A stretch of 64,000 nucleotides of DNA. Source: JAKVBK01 sp022447275. Its GTDB lineage: Bacteria > Pseudomonadota > Alphaproteobacteria > Rhodobacterales > Rhodobacteraceae. The translations under genes and the position numbers were made by a program. Location: assembly GCA_047125605.1 (NCBI GenBank), contig CP138932.1:744001-808000 (forward strand), given 5' to 3'. Below are positions 41,212 through 49,734 of the stretch, in pieces; position 1 is the stretch's first letter, and each line of letters begins with the position of its first letter. The notes under the pieces are model-generated. The model was given only the letters and a program-made list of their open reading frames with translations. It had not been told where the DNA came from and ran no database searches.

Positions 41212-43038
41212 TCAGGCGAAGACAAGCGGATCGCCATTGACGTCCGCTTCGGGCGTCCAGACCATATTGTTTTGCGCGAACTTAGACGGGCTTCCGTACG
41301 TGGTGTAGTCGACACCGATCAAGGTGATGCTTTGGTCATTGAAGGCAATCGTCGTGCTTCCATCGACAACGGACACATTCACTTCGCGATCCCACCAAGC
41401 CGAATGGAACCCGGCCCAACCCCTGATGTCGAGTGTGTCTACGCCAACCTCGAAATCCATGATCTCGTCGTGCCCGGAATCATCTTCAAATATGAAGGTG
41501 TCTGCGCCGCCATTGCCACTTAGGATGTCATTACCGGCAGCGCCACGTAAGGTATCATTTCCTGCACCGCCGTATAGCATGTCTTCACCAGCCCCCCCAT
41601 GGAGGACATCGTTACCTTCTTGGCCAAATAGTTTATCGTTCGCGGCGCCCCCATGGAGCCAGTCATGGCCCTCGCCTCCAAAGAGTTGATCTTCGTCGTT
41701 GAGGCCCCAAAGTTTATCGTTACCAGCTTCACCACGAAGCACATCGTTGCCGGCCTGGCCTTTGATTTCGTCATCACCTTTTTGTCCGTTGAGGTGGTCG
41801 TCGCCTATCCCACCGAACATTTTGTCATTGCCGTCAGCACCAAAGAACCGGTCGTTCATATCGCTGCCATTAAAGATGTCGTCTTTGTTCGACCCTAAAA
41901 TTTCTTCCGCATTAATGACCAGTGTGGCGTTCTTGATGCCGTCAAAAAATGCGACTTCTTCAAAAGTGCTGCGCAGCCCCATCAGGTTAGTGGCATCGTA
42001 ATCTGAATTCAGGAACAGTTCATTTTTAGCAACGTCATCAGAAATTACGAACGCTGTCTGTCTTCCGTCCATCGAGGTCTCAACTGCAGCGGCATCCAAT
42101 CCACTGCCAAGGCCAGAATTGGCGCCGACAGAATCAATTACTAAGCCGCTCCACACAGCTGCGCGGTTAGCATTAACGTGGTCGTTGTTGCCTTCGCCTC
42201 CGTCAGCCAAATTGATGCCCGTGCCGATGAATAGATGGTCTCTGTCAGCCCCACCTTGGAGAAGGTCGCTGCCATCGCCGTCATCGAACAGACGATCTTC
42301 GCCCGTCCCCCCCTCCAAAACGTCATTGCCGTCGTTACCGTGGAGCGTGTCATTCCCCTGGTTGCCAAAGATAAAGTCATCTCCAGTTCCGCCTTTGATG
42401 ATGTCGTTCCAGTTTTCACCGCCTCGGCTTCCAGCGCGGCTTTCATGGCGATCGCTGTCCGCGTAATCGCCCACGAGGTAGTCGTTCCCATCGCCGCCAT
42501 CTATGACGTCTGAACCCGCACCACCTTTGACAAAATCTTGCCCAGCGCCTGCATTAATCGTGTCGTCGCCGCGGTTGCCGGCGATGATATCGTCAGCGAG
42601 CCCACCAAAAATGAGGTCATTACCACCGCCGCCGGTGAGGATTTGAGTATCAGCCCCGTCGGCGTTTCCCATAGTCTGCTCGCCACCACGGCCAAATTCT
42701 ATGGTGTACGAGAACGTTTCATCGGAACCATTGTCCAGCGAGCCCTCGTACTCTCTGTGGTTCCGCGACGAAACTGGGCTCTCCGTTGTACTATCCAGCC
42801 CGATCAGCGCTTTGGACAGCCCCCGCATGTTCAGCGTGTAAATGCCGTCTACATCTTCACCGTTCGAACCTGCAGCACCGCTCTTGAACAGCCGATTTCT
42901 GCCAAGGTCATCAATAGCGTCTGTCAGCGGTGTAAACCAGCTTGGGGCATCGCCCCCGAACATCCAAGCTTCAAAAGTCGTAAGAGGAATACCGCTCACT
43001 GCCTTGTCATTAAGTTTTAGGGAAACAGAGCTGCTCAT
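41212..43038 (-). CDS. RTX-type calcium-binding protein (hemolysin-type repeats)
   Basis: The roughly 608-residue protein has two blocks of glycine/aspartate nonapeptides (GGxGNDxLxG): about residues 130-280 and 390-520. They are separated by a non-repeat segment with GLDAAAVETSMDGRQTAFV and EEVAFFDGIKNATLVINAEEILG. Such repeats bind calcium after export by a type I system. There is no signal peptide; the last 60 residues end in a hydrophobic DPLVFA tail, compatible with a type I signal. No hlyB/hlyD-like gene is adjacent. A same-frame start at 43047 is possible. It is the main cargo of the right element. Confidence 0.88.
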   Translation of the reverse strand: MSSSVSLKLNDKAVSGIPLTTFEAWMFGGDAPSWFTPLTDAIDDLGRNRLFKSGAAGSNGEDVDGIYTLNMRGLSKALIGLDSTTESPVSSRNHREYEGSLDNGSDETFSYTIEFGRGGEQTMGNADGADTQILTGGGGNDLIFGGLADDIIAGNRGDDTINAGAGQDFVKGGAGSDVIDGGDGNDYLVGDYADSDRHESRAGSRGGENWNDIIKGGTGDDFIFGNQGNDTLHGNDGNDVLEGGTGEDRLFDDGDGSDLLQGGADRDHLFIGTGINLADGGEGNNDHVNANRAAVWSGLVIDSVGANSGLGSGLDAAAVETSMDGRQTAFVISDDVAKNELFLNSDYDATNLMGLRSTFEEVAFFDGIKNATLVINAEEILGSNKDDIFNGSDMNDRFFGADGNDKMFGGIGDDHLNGQKGDDEIKGQAGNDVLRGEAGNDKLWGLNDEDQLFGGEGHDWLHGGAANDKLFGQEGNDVLHGGAGEDMLYGGAGNDTLRGAAGNDILSGNGGADTFIFEDDSGHDEIMDFEVGVDTLDIRGWAGFHSAWWDREVNVSVVDGSTTIAFNDQSITLIGVDYTTYGSPSKFAQNNMVWTPEADVNGDPLVFA

Positions 43039-44074
43039 GAGATTCATACCTTTTCACACAACTGTCCGACGGACTTTCACAGGTGGGCCCTCTCAAACTT
43101 TGGCGCCGAAAACAAGATAAACAGAATAAATTTAGAGCAAAGGTGTGTTAAAAATATACGTTCGGCTAAAAAAACACTCCTTTTCACCTCAAGCGCCGTA
43201 GGTGTTGGTCGTGCGGGTTCCATGTGATGGATGAATCGAGACAAGGACTTGTGGACCTACGCAGAAAGGCAGAAAGTCCTGCTCTGCAGAGATTTGGGTA
43301 ATGCCTGGCATAGAGCAATTCGCGCTTTACCAGCTTCGTCTCTGACAACTAAGGGCCCCATGATCGTCTTAGAGGCGCTGTGATTTCAGGCGTTGCGCAT
43401 GAGTCTGGGAGAAGCGTGTGCACGAGTAACCTGAGGGCTGCTGTTCATCCTAGGCCATCATCCCGGTACGCTGCGTTTTCGTGGAGCCTGCCCGTGAACA
43501 TATCCGCGTAAGGTTCTCCGGCTAGGAACCGCAGTGTCATATGACATAGGGGTCAGCGCGGACTGCCCTTCCATTGCGACACACAGACGACACACAGCGG
43601 TTCTGTGTCTCAGTGTTGCGGCTTAATAGCGAGCAGCATTGCAGCGTTGATCGGTCACTGCAGATTTCGTGTCTAATCCGGATACTACAAAAACATCACG
43701 CCGCACGCTGCGGTGAACAAAAACGGTTATGCAGAGGCGCCGTTAACGTTGATTGAGAGGGGGGGGGCACGGGGGGGTATGCGCGTGCCTCTCTATGTAT
43801 CTCTGGCTGTCTGATTTTTGCGGTCAAAATAATCTGGGTTTTGGGTGAAGGCCTAGAGGACGGCGCGGCCGCGAGGGAGACGCTAAAGGAGGCATGCGGG
43901 CGAGATGCTTATCTTGAACATCAAGACTTATGGTCTAGGCCCAGCTTGTGGGCGGCCCTGCAACACCATAAATTTCTACAGTTAGAGGGGATGGCCTCTC
44001 GGCCACCACCATCATCAGAGTAAACACGCTCACTGAGATGCTAATCCTGAACATAAACATGCGATCAGTACACC
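43039..44074. other. About 1-kb non-coding region of the right element
   Basis: No credible gene is seen. It contains G-runs near 43758-43776, an 18-bp stretch (43948-43965) identical to 38193-38210 in the left element, and two copies of a 23-bp imperfect repeat (43902-43924 and 44035-44057, beginning GAGATGCT and including ATC.TGAACAT). The RTX promoter should lie at its left end. Confidence 0.5.
43902..44057. repeat. Pair of 23-bp imperfect direct repeats
   Basis: 43902-43924 and 44035-44057 share GAGATGCT, ATC, TGAACAT and AA with three differences. Role unknown; they may be binding sites in the element's right arm. Confidence 0.5.
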
Positions 44075-44365
44075 TTAACATACATGTTGGCTTAACACGT
44101 TAGGGCAATGATGCGGGTTAATCATAGGGCCTTGTAAGCGTCGGGCTTTTAGAGGGCATGTGAGGGGGCTGTTATCGTGGCTGTCGAACTCGCGCATGAT
44201 TGCGTGGTATTCCTGATGGAATGCGATGCCTGAGGTGTTGCGTATATGAATCTGGAGGGTCGGCTGCTTGAGGAACTCTGCGACGTCCTTGGGGAATCGG
44301 CGACGGAAGCGAAGCACGCCGTTTGGTCGCTCGTCGATGTGCTTCAATTTTCTCTGCAGCGCCAT
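44075..44365 (-). pseudogene. N-terminal remnant of a second tyrosine integrase
   Basis: From ATG 44365 the first ~60 residues (ALQRKLKHIDERPNGVLRFRR... FHQEYHAIMR-FDS) are almost identical to those of the integrase at 39845. Similarity stops near 44181, after which the frame is unrelated and ends at 44075. The catalytic domain is gone. Its position directly next to the tRNA-Asn att copy is where an element's integrase is expected, so this is the right element's former integrase, deleted after entry. Confidence 0.88.
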
Positions 44366-44481
44366 CTGGATGTCCTCGTGTGTGTCTCGTGTGTGCTCCC
44401 ATGTGTGTCGTGGAAAGCAGATTAACCCCTTATTTTCAAGGGAATAAGCACATCTTGAGGATTTTTGGCTCCGGCGGTAGG
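44181..44481. repeat. Integrase 5' end plus att, copy 2 of a near-identical pair
   Basis: Partner of 39661-39977. It runs from the integrase N-terminus through the leader with GTGTGTCGTGG to the tRNA-Asn 3' end. Confidence 0.85.
44463..44481. repeat. att-like core copy C (inside tRNA-Asn 3' end)
   Basis: The same 19 bases as copies A and B, here covering the acceptor stem and TPsiC arm 3' side of tRNA-Asn. Integration here leaves the tRNA intact, as the sequence shows. Confidence 0.85.
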
Positions 44482-44540
44482 GATCGAACCTACGACCAAT
44501 TGATTAACAGTCAACTGCTCTACCGCTGAGCTACGCCGGA
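44466..44540 (-). tRNA. tRNA-Asn (GUU)
   Basis: Cloverleaf with 5' TCCGGCG pairing to CGCCGGA, D-arm AGCTCAGCGGTAGAGC, anticodon loop CTGTTAA (GTT), T-loop TTCGATC and encoded CCA. The 3' half is the target of the tandem integrations. Confidence 0.95.
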
Positions 44541-44630
44541 ACCGTGAGGCGGTCTATAACAATGCCATTTGAGGGCGTCCAGAGGGGGACAAACGGTTTT
44601 TTACTTTTTTTTATCAGCCTCTGAGGAGGG

Positions 44631-45530
44631 TCAATCAAGCATAAAGGTCGCATCGGCTGACAGGTTGGGCTGCGCCGCCACTTCGCCTGTCTCGATGAGG
44701 GCGATAAGATGTGCAAGCAGGTTGCGCGCCGCCGCGGGTAGCATGTGCCGGTCAATATCTGTGTAAACTCGCTCCGTCAGGCTGGTGAGATCCCCGGGGC
44801 CATCCTGCAGGGCTGCTCGCAACTGCGCGGTGCGCGCATTCCGGTGCTCAATCAGCCATCGCACGCGGGCAGGGCCGTCCTTGATCGGGTCGCCATGGCC
44901 GCAATGATAGAGGGTTTCGCTGCGTGCCAGCAGGCGCCCGCAAGAGGTCATGAAAGAAGTCAGGTCTCCGTCAGGGGGAGACACCAGCGAAGATGCCCAG
45001 CCCATCACGTGATCCCCAGCAAAAATCTGGCCGTTCCAGCTAAAACCAAGGTGATTTGCGATATGTCCAGGCAGGTGCATGACCTCGATTTTTCCGGCTG
45101 GGGTTTGCAGCATTTCTCCATCCAGAAGGGTCCTGTCGGGTGCAAAATCCGTGTCGGCGCCTTCGCCTCCCCCGATTTGTCCCGCCTTGGCGAGTTCCTG
45201 CATGATGGGGCGTCGCCCTGCCGTATGATTGCCATAGGCCAATACGGGAGCCGCTACCGAATCGGACAAACGACGCGCCAGGGGCGCATGATCGAGATGG
45301 CTGTGACTGACAAGGATATGGCTCACGGGCCGGGTGCCAATGACCGATAGGAGCGTCTCAAGATGAGCCGTGCTGTCTGGCCCCGGGTCAAGCACGACGA
45401 GACTTTCCTGCGTGCCGAGCAAATAGGTGTTGGTGCCGTGATAGGTCATGGGGGAGGGGTTCGGCGCAAGCACGCGCACCACCCCGTCGCCAACTGTCTC
45501 GGGCACATCTACTCGTGGCTGTTGTTGCAT
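44631..45530 (-). CDS. Metallo-beta-lactamase-fold hydrolase
   Basis: The 299-residue protein has the MBL signature LVSHSHLDHAPLA near residues 74-86, and downstream metal ligands in MHLPGHIANHLGFSW, FAGDHVMGWASS and HCGHGDPIKDGP. The last part (residues 225-290) is a winged-helix-like C-terminus of LACTB2-type MBL hydrolases. Family members include nucleases, glyoxalases and thioesterases, so activity is open. It faces away from the kinase gene that starts at 45567. Confidence 0.85.
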   Translation of the reverse strand: MQQQPRVDVPETVGDGVVRVLAPNPSPMTYHGTNTYLLGTQESLVVLDPGPDSTAHLETLLSVIGTRPVSHILVSHSHLDHAPLARRLSDSVAAPVLAYGNHTAGRRPIMQELAKAGQIGGGEGADTDFAPDRTLLDGEMLQTPAGKIEVMHLPGHIANHLGFSWNGQIFAGDHVMGWASSLVSPPDGDLTSFMTSCGRLLARSETLYHCGHGDPIKDGPARVRWLIEHRNARTAQLRAALQDGPGDLTSLTERVYTDIDRHMLPAAARNLLAHLIALIETGEVAAQPNLSADATFMLD

Positions 45531-45566
45531 CTTCCTCTCCCTGCGCTTGACGCCTAGAGTTCTGCC

Positions 45567-46889
45567 ATGGATTGGACTTGGCTAAAACGGTCGATGCCGC
45601 GCGGGCTCTATGGGCGGGCAGCACTTATCTTGGTGCTGCCGATTGCCGTGATGGTTTTGGTGATCAGTGTAGTTTTTATCCAGCGCCATTTCGAAGATGT
45701 GACCCGGCAAATGACACGGAATATGCTGCTCGATCTTGAATTCGTGCTGGACCGGTTTGAGGCCGGAGCAGATCCGCAATCCGCCTTAGTGCTGGCACAA
45801 CAGGTGGCGGAGCCTCTGGCGATTGAGGTCCACTATCCCGAATATGTCAAAACCGGCTATCACAGGTTGTTCTACGATATCTCGGGCGCCACGGTTGTGC
45901 GCACGTTGCAGGCGCGTTTGCCTGAGACTTTGGGCATTGATCTGGCCAACAGTATCCGCGCCGTGGATCTCTATCTTGAAACTCAGCACGGGCCCATTCT
46001 GATGCGGTTTGCGCGTCGGCGGGTATCGGCTTCAAACCCGCACCAGCTTCTGGTGCTAATGATTTTTACGGGAGTGGTGATGACAGGGGTGGCCTTCGTC
46101 TACCTGCGCAACCAACTCCGTCCGATTGCCAGGCTGGCCCGCGCTGCGGATGCTTATGGCAAGGGCCAGCCGGTAGCTTACCGACCCTCTGGGGCGGTGG
46201 AGGTGCGCGGGGCCGGACAAGCCTTCCTTGATATGCGTGATCGGATCGAGCGCCAGACGGAGAGCCGCACGATGATGCTGTCTGGGGTCAGCCACGATCT
46301 GCGCACCCCGCTCACGCGTTTGCGGTTGGGGTTGTCAATCATGGAGCAGACTGCGGACGTTGAAGCCTTGGAGCAAGACGTGGCCGAAATGGAGGCTCTC
46401 GTCAGCGCGTTTCTGGATTTTGCAAAGGGTGAGGCGCTGGATGATCCAGAGCACATTGATCCCGTGGCGCTGGCCCATGACATCGTTGCCCAGCATGCGC
46501 GAGGGGGGGCTCGACTCATCCTGGCGCGGGCGCCCGCGCTTGGCACGCAGATGGTGCTGCGCCCGTTGGCTGTGCGCCGTGCACTTGGAAACCTGATCAG
46601 CAACGCTTTGCGTTATGGCAATCGGGCGGAGCTTTCCGTAGTTTTGGAGCCCGCCTCGTTGCGCTTTCTGGTTGAGGATGACGGCCCCGGCATTCCGGAG
46701 GCCGATCGCGAGCAAGCGCTGCGTCCTTTCGCGCGACTCGATGCAGCGCGCAATCAGGATAAGGGTTCGGGCGTGGGGCTTGGACTGGCAATTGCCTCAG
46801 ATATTGCGCGCGGTCATGGCGGATCTTTGGTGCTCGGAGAAAGTGCGCGGCTGGGGGGGCTGCAGGCCGAACTGTGTCTGGCCCGATAG
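45567..46889 (+). CDS. EnvZ-like sensor histidine kinase
   Basis: The 440-residue protein has two membrane segments (residues about 14-37 and 157-180) around a periplasmic sensor, a HAMP linker (YLRNQLRPIARLARAADAYGKGQ), H243 in GVSHDLRTPLTRLRL, and ATPase N, G1 and G2 boxes (NLISNALRYG, DDGPGIPEADRE, GSGVGLGLAI). The HDLRTPLTR H-box and FARLDAARN motif are those of EnvZ-like kinases. The response-regulator gene is not in the window. Length is typical; no defect. Confidence 0.9.
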   Translation: MDWTWLKRSMPRGLYGRAALILVLPIAVMVLVISVVFIQRHFEDVTRQMTRNMLLDLEFVLDRFEAGADPQSALVLAQQVAEPLAIEVHYPEYVKTGYHRLFYDISGATVVRTLQARLPETLGIDLANSIRAVDLYLETQHGPILMRFARRRVSASNPHQLLVLMIFTGVVMTGVAFVYLRNQLRPIARLARAADAYGKGQPVAYRPSGAVEVRGAGQAFLDMRDRIERQTESRTMMLSGVSHDLRTPLTRLRLGLSIMEQTADVEALEQDVAEMEALVSAFLDFAKGEALDDPEHIDPVALAHDIVAQHARGGARLILARAPALGTQMVLRPLAVRRALGNLISNALRYGNRAELSVVLEPASLRFLVEDDGPGIPEADREQALRPFARLDAARNQDKGSGVGLGLAIASDIARGHGGSLVLGESARLGGLQAELCLAR

Positions 46890-47113
46890 GCCACGGCATG
46901 CCTTCTAAACAGCAGCTGCTGGCATCGTTATTCCAAAATGTCATTACGCATTCCGAAAAGGACCTAGATCGCGGCTGCAAGCCCGTCAAAAGAGTGGTGT
47001 TTGACCATCGAACACGCATAGTTTTGTGCTGGTAAAAGTTGGTTTGCTTGTGGGGCTGGCTCGGCTTTTGGTCATCGGTCCTGAAAAAGCCGCACATTTT
47101 AGGAGCATTTGCC

Positions 47114-48130
47114 ATGAAAGAGTCTCTCCTGACAGCTGCCATTTGCCTTATGGCCAGCGCCAGTATCGCTGCGGCTGCCCGCTACACCGTAACAGGTTTA
47201 GGCTTTCTGCCGGGTGGTAGCTACAGCGCGGCCAATGGCCTGAACGAAGCGGGTCAGGTTGTGGGCCACAGCAGTTCTTTGGGCGGAGGACGTGCGTTTC
47301 TATGGGACGAGGTAAGCGGCCTGCAGGATCTGGGCACGCTGCCCGGCGGCAATTTTAGCGAAGCCCATGACATCAATGAAGCCGGTCAGATCGTCGGGCA
47401 AAGCGAAGCCACAGAGGGCTTGCGTGCCTTCCTGTGGGAGGCAGAGACGGGCATGCGCGACCTTGGCGTTCTGACCGGAGGCAGCGCGAGCGCAGCGGCG
47501 GGGATCAATGATACCGGCCATGTTGTAGGAAGCAGCACCATAGCGGACGAGGACCACGCCTTTCTATGGAGCCCGGCAGAAGGGATACAGGCGCTCAGCC
47601 CTTTAATCAGCGAGACTGCCAGCGAGGCCTTCAGCATCAACAACAGAGGGCAGGCGGTCGGCTATGGCCTCACCGAGAATGGCGTGCGCGCTTTGCGCTG
47701 GCAGAACACAGGCACCCCGCTGGATCTTAGCGCCCTGTCCGGGGGGGATTTCAGTTATGCGCGCGACATCAATGCCACCGGTCAGATCGTGGGCAACACT
47801 TCATCTGAGAGCGACAGGCGTGCTGTACTGTGGGATGCCGAAGGGGGGCTACAGGATCTTGGCGCGCTACACGGCAGCACATTCAGCTATGCTTATGGGA
47901 TCAACGCCAGCGGTCAGATTGTAGGGAATAGCCGCACTGTTGATGGCCAACGTGCAGTCTTGTGGGAGGTCGGTGTGGGCCTGCAGGATTTGAACCATCT
48001 GATTGACCCTAACAGCGGTTGGACCCTCACAAACGCCGTCGCCATAAATAGCACGGGCCAGATTGTGGGCACGGGCGTTTTCCAGAACGGTGCGTCTCAG
48101 GCGGTTTTACTAAGTCCAATGCAGCCCTGA
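47114..48130 (+). CDS. Exported HAF-repeat protein
   Basis: The 338-residue product has a signal peptide (MKESLLTAAICLMASASIAAA) and at least six repeats of the HAF type: LxGGxxSxAxxINExGQxVGxSxxxxGxxxAxLWxxxxGxxDLG. Repeats span residues about 25-300. The family has a beta-propeller-like layout with unknown function, common in exported proteins. The start at 47114 is preferred (AGGAGC 8 nt upstream). It is alone between the kinase and aquaporin genes. Confidence 0.82.
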   Translation: MKESLLTAAICLMASASIAAAARYTVTGLGFLPGGSYSAANGLNEAGQVVGHSSSLGGGRAFLWDEVSGLQDLGTLPGGNFSEAHDINEAGQIVGQSEATEGLRAFLWEAETGMRDLGVLTGGSASAAAGINDTGHVVGSSTIADEDHAFLWSPAEGIQALSPLISETASEAFSINNRGQAVGYGLTENGVRALRWQNTGTPLDLSALSGGDFSYARDINATGQIVGNTSSESDRRAVLWDAEGGLQDLGALHGSTFSYAYGINASGQIVGNSRTVDGQRAVLWEVGVGLQDLNHLIDPNSGWTLTNAVAINSTGQIVGTGVFQNGASQAVLLSPMQP

Positions 48131-48236
48131 GCAGTTATTGCCAGCCGGATGTAGAGCTGGCCAAAAGCGTGTTGGCCAAGCTCTGATTTATATGGGTGCC
48201 GCTCGTCCGTGCTTTATCCGCAGAGGGCAGGGCGGC

Positions 48237-48932
48237 TCACGCGTTGTCGGACCCGGCCATCATCTTCCAGATTATGGCCCCCGATGCGCCCCCGATCAGC
48301 GGGGCCACCCAAAACAGCCAAAGCTGGGCAAGCGCAGGACCTTCCGCGAAAAGGGCCACACCCGTAGAGCGCGCGGGGTTCACGGAGGTGTTGGTCACCG
48401 GAATCGACACAAGGTGGATCAGTGTTAGCCCCAAGCCGATGGCAATCGGAGCGAACCCGGCCGGCGCACCCTTCGACGTTGCACCCAGAATGATGATCAG
48501 GAAAAACGCCGTCAGCACGATTTCGGTCACGAGGCCGGCCGTCATGGAATAGCCGCCGGGCGAGGCCTCTGCGTAGCCGTTTGACGCAAACCCACCGACG
48601 CCAGCGAAATCCGGTGCGCCAGAAACGATGACATAGAGCACGAGGGCCGCCACGATGGACCCGGCCACTTGGGCCACCCAATAGGGCGCCAGCAATTTGC
48701 TCTCAAACCGCCCGGCCAACATAAGCCCAAGGGAAACAGCTGGGTTGAAATGCCCGCCCGAAATGTGGCCAACTGCATAGGCCATGGTCAAAACGGTCAG
48801 GCCAAAGGCAAGGCTGACCCCGGCCCAGCCGATGCCCACATCGGCAACGCCTGCGGCCAGTACAGCACTGCCGCACCCGCCCAGAACCAGCCAGAAAGTC
48901 CCGAAAAACTCTGCAAGTAGTTTGTTTGTCAT
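48237..48932 (-). CDS. aqpZ: Aquaporin Z
   Basis: The 231-residue membrane protein has both NPA motifs (SGGHFNPAVSLGLML and TNTSVNPARSTGVALF), six helices and the aromatic/Arg filter region. AqpZ is a water channel of the inner membrane. The start at 48932 (MTNKLLAEFFGTF) matches the family; an upstream same-frame start adds a hydrophilic leader. Gly-rich loop YAEASPGGYS is slightly longer than in E. coli. Confidence 0.93.
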   Translation of the reverse strand: MTNKLLAEFFGTFWLVLGGCGSAVLAAGVADVGIGWAGVSLAFGLTVLTMAYAVGHISGGHFNPAVSLGLMLAGRFESKLLAPYWVAQVAGSIVAALVLYVIVSGAPDFAGVGGFASNGYAEASPGGYSMTAGLVTEIVLTAFFLIIILGATSKGAPAGFAPIAIGLGLTLIHLVSIPVTNTSVNPARSTGVALFAEGPALAQLWLFWVAPLIGGASGAIIWKMMAGSDNA

Positions 48933-49503
48933 GTTGTGTCCCTCAACAAGTACAGAAGTCTGCGCCACATTCTTGCGCTCGCACGCACGTCTCACCCAAC
49001 CCAATGTAGATTATTTTTTAGGCAGTGATAGGCCTTTGCATTGGCGTTCAATGGCTGCAATCTGTCAACTGGTTTCAGGATTTGCCAAGCCTGCATCTGC
49101 TGTGTGTGCCATCGCAGGCAGACACCTTCCTTCGTTTTTGGCTTTGTGGCGAGCGTTCATTTGGCGCGCGGCCTGCGATGTCTGGGCCCTGCCAATCCGT
49201 TAAGTTCATGTATTGAAGAGGCCCGAACGACTTTGTTTTTCCTGCTGCCAGACCAAGTATAGTGGGCTCTTCCGCGGCATAGCTTCTATATATTGGTTTA
49301 CGCGATAGTGGTGTGGTGACCAGTGGATCTACACACTGGGGTTCAGCTGCTTTGCCCGGCGGTCTCTTTTTTGGTTTTGAGCAGATGCGTCACGTCCTGC
49401 TGAATGTGTGCCATCAAACCAAGGTGAGAACAAAGCGGGAGAGTGTCCCACTTTTCCGGCGGCGCGCTGTAAGTAATTGTTTTTATATAGTAAAAGTTAG
49501 GCA
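48933..49503. other. 571-bp intergenic region between aqpZ and tRNA-Ile
   Basis: No credible gene is seen; short frames lack ribosome sites. It should contain the aqpZ promoter near its left end. Confidence 0.5.
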
Positions 49504-49580
49504 TGGTAGGCCCGGAGGGACTTGAACCCCCAACCAAGGCGTTATGAGCGCCCTGCTCTAACCAATTGAGCTACAGGCCC
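49504..49580 (-). tRNA. tRNA with CAU anticodon, most likely tRNA-Ile2 (k2C)
   Basis: 77-nt cloverleaf with 5' GGGCCTG pairing to the 3' side, D-arm AGCTCAATTGGTTAGAGC, anticodon loop CTCATAA, T-arm GGTTCAAGTC and encoded CCA. The sequence resembles tRNA-Ile2 (lysidine-modified CAU) of alphaproteobacteria more than initiator or elongator Met, because the anticodon stem is GGCGC.GCGCC-type and the acceptor opens GGGCC; that assignment is a judgement. Confidence 0.85.
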
Positions 49581-49734
49581 GCCATGCCCCTTGGGGGTAG
49601 CAGACGGGCAGGGAGGGTCAAGCGGATTACGCATACCGTTTCGCCCTTCTGTTCGATACGCGCGCTTTTCATCGCGCGCACACTGAGATAGAGCGCCCAC
49701 AACGCTGCTATTTGCCGCCTCAAAGGACATCACC

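Noticed and set aside
41520..42700. Antisense frames with repetitive sequence through the RTX gene
   Set aside because: They mirror nonapeptide repeat codons and have no ribosome sites.
43758..43776. G-runs (GGGGGGG twice) as a phase-variable tract
   Set aside because: They are in non-coding DNA with no frame or promoter to switch.
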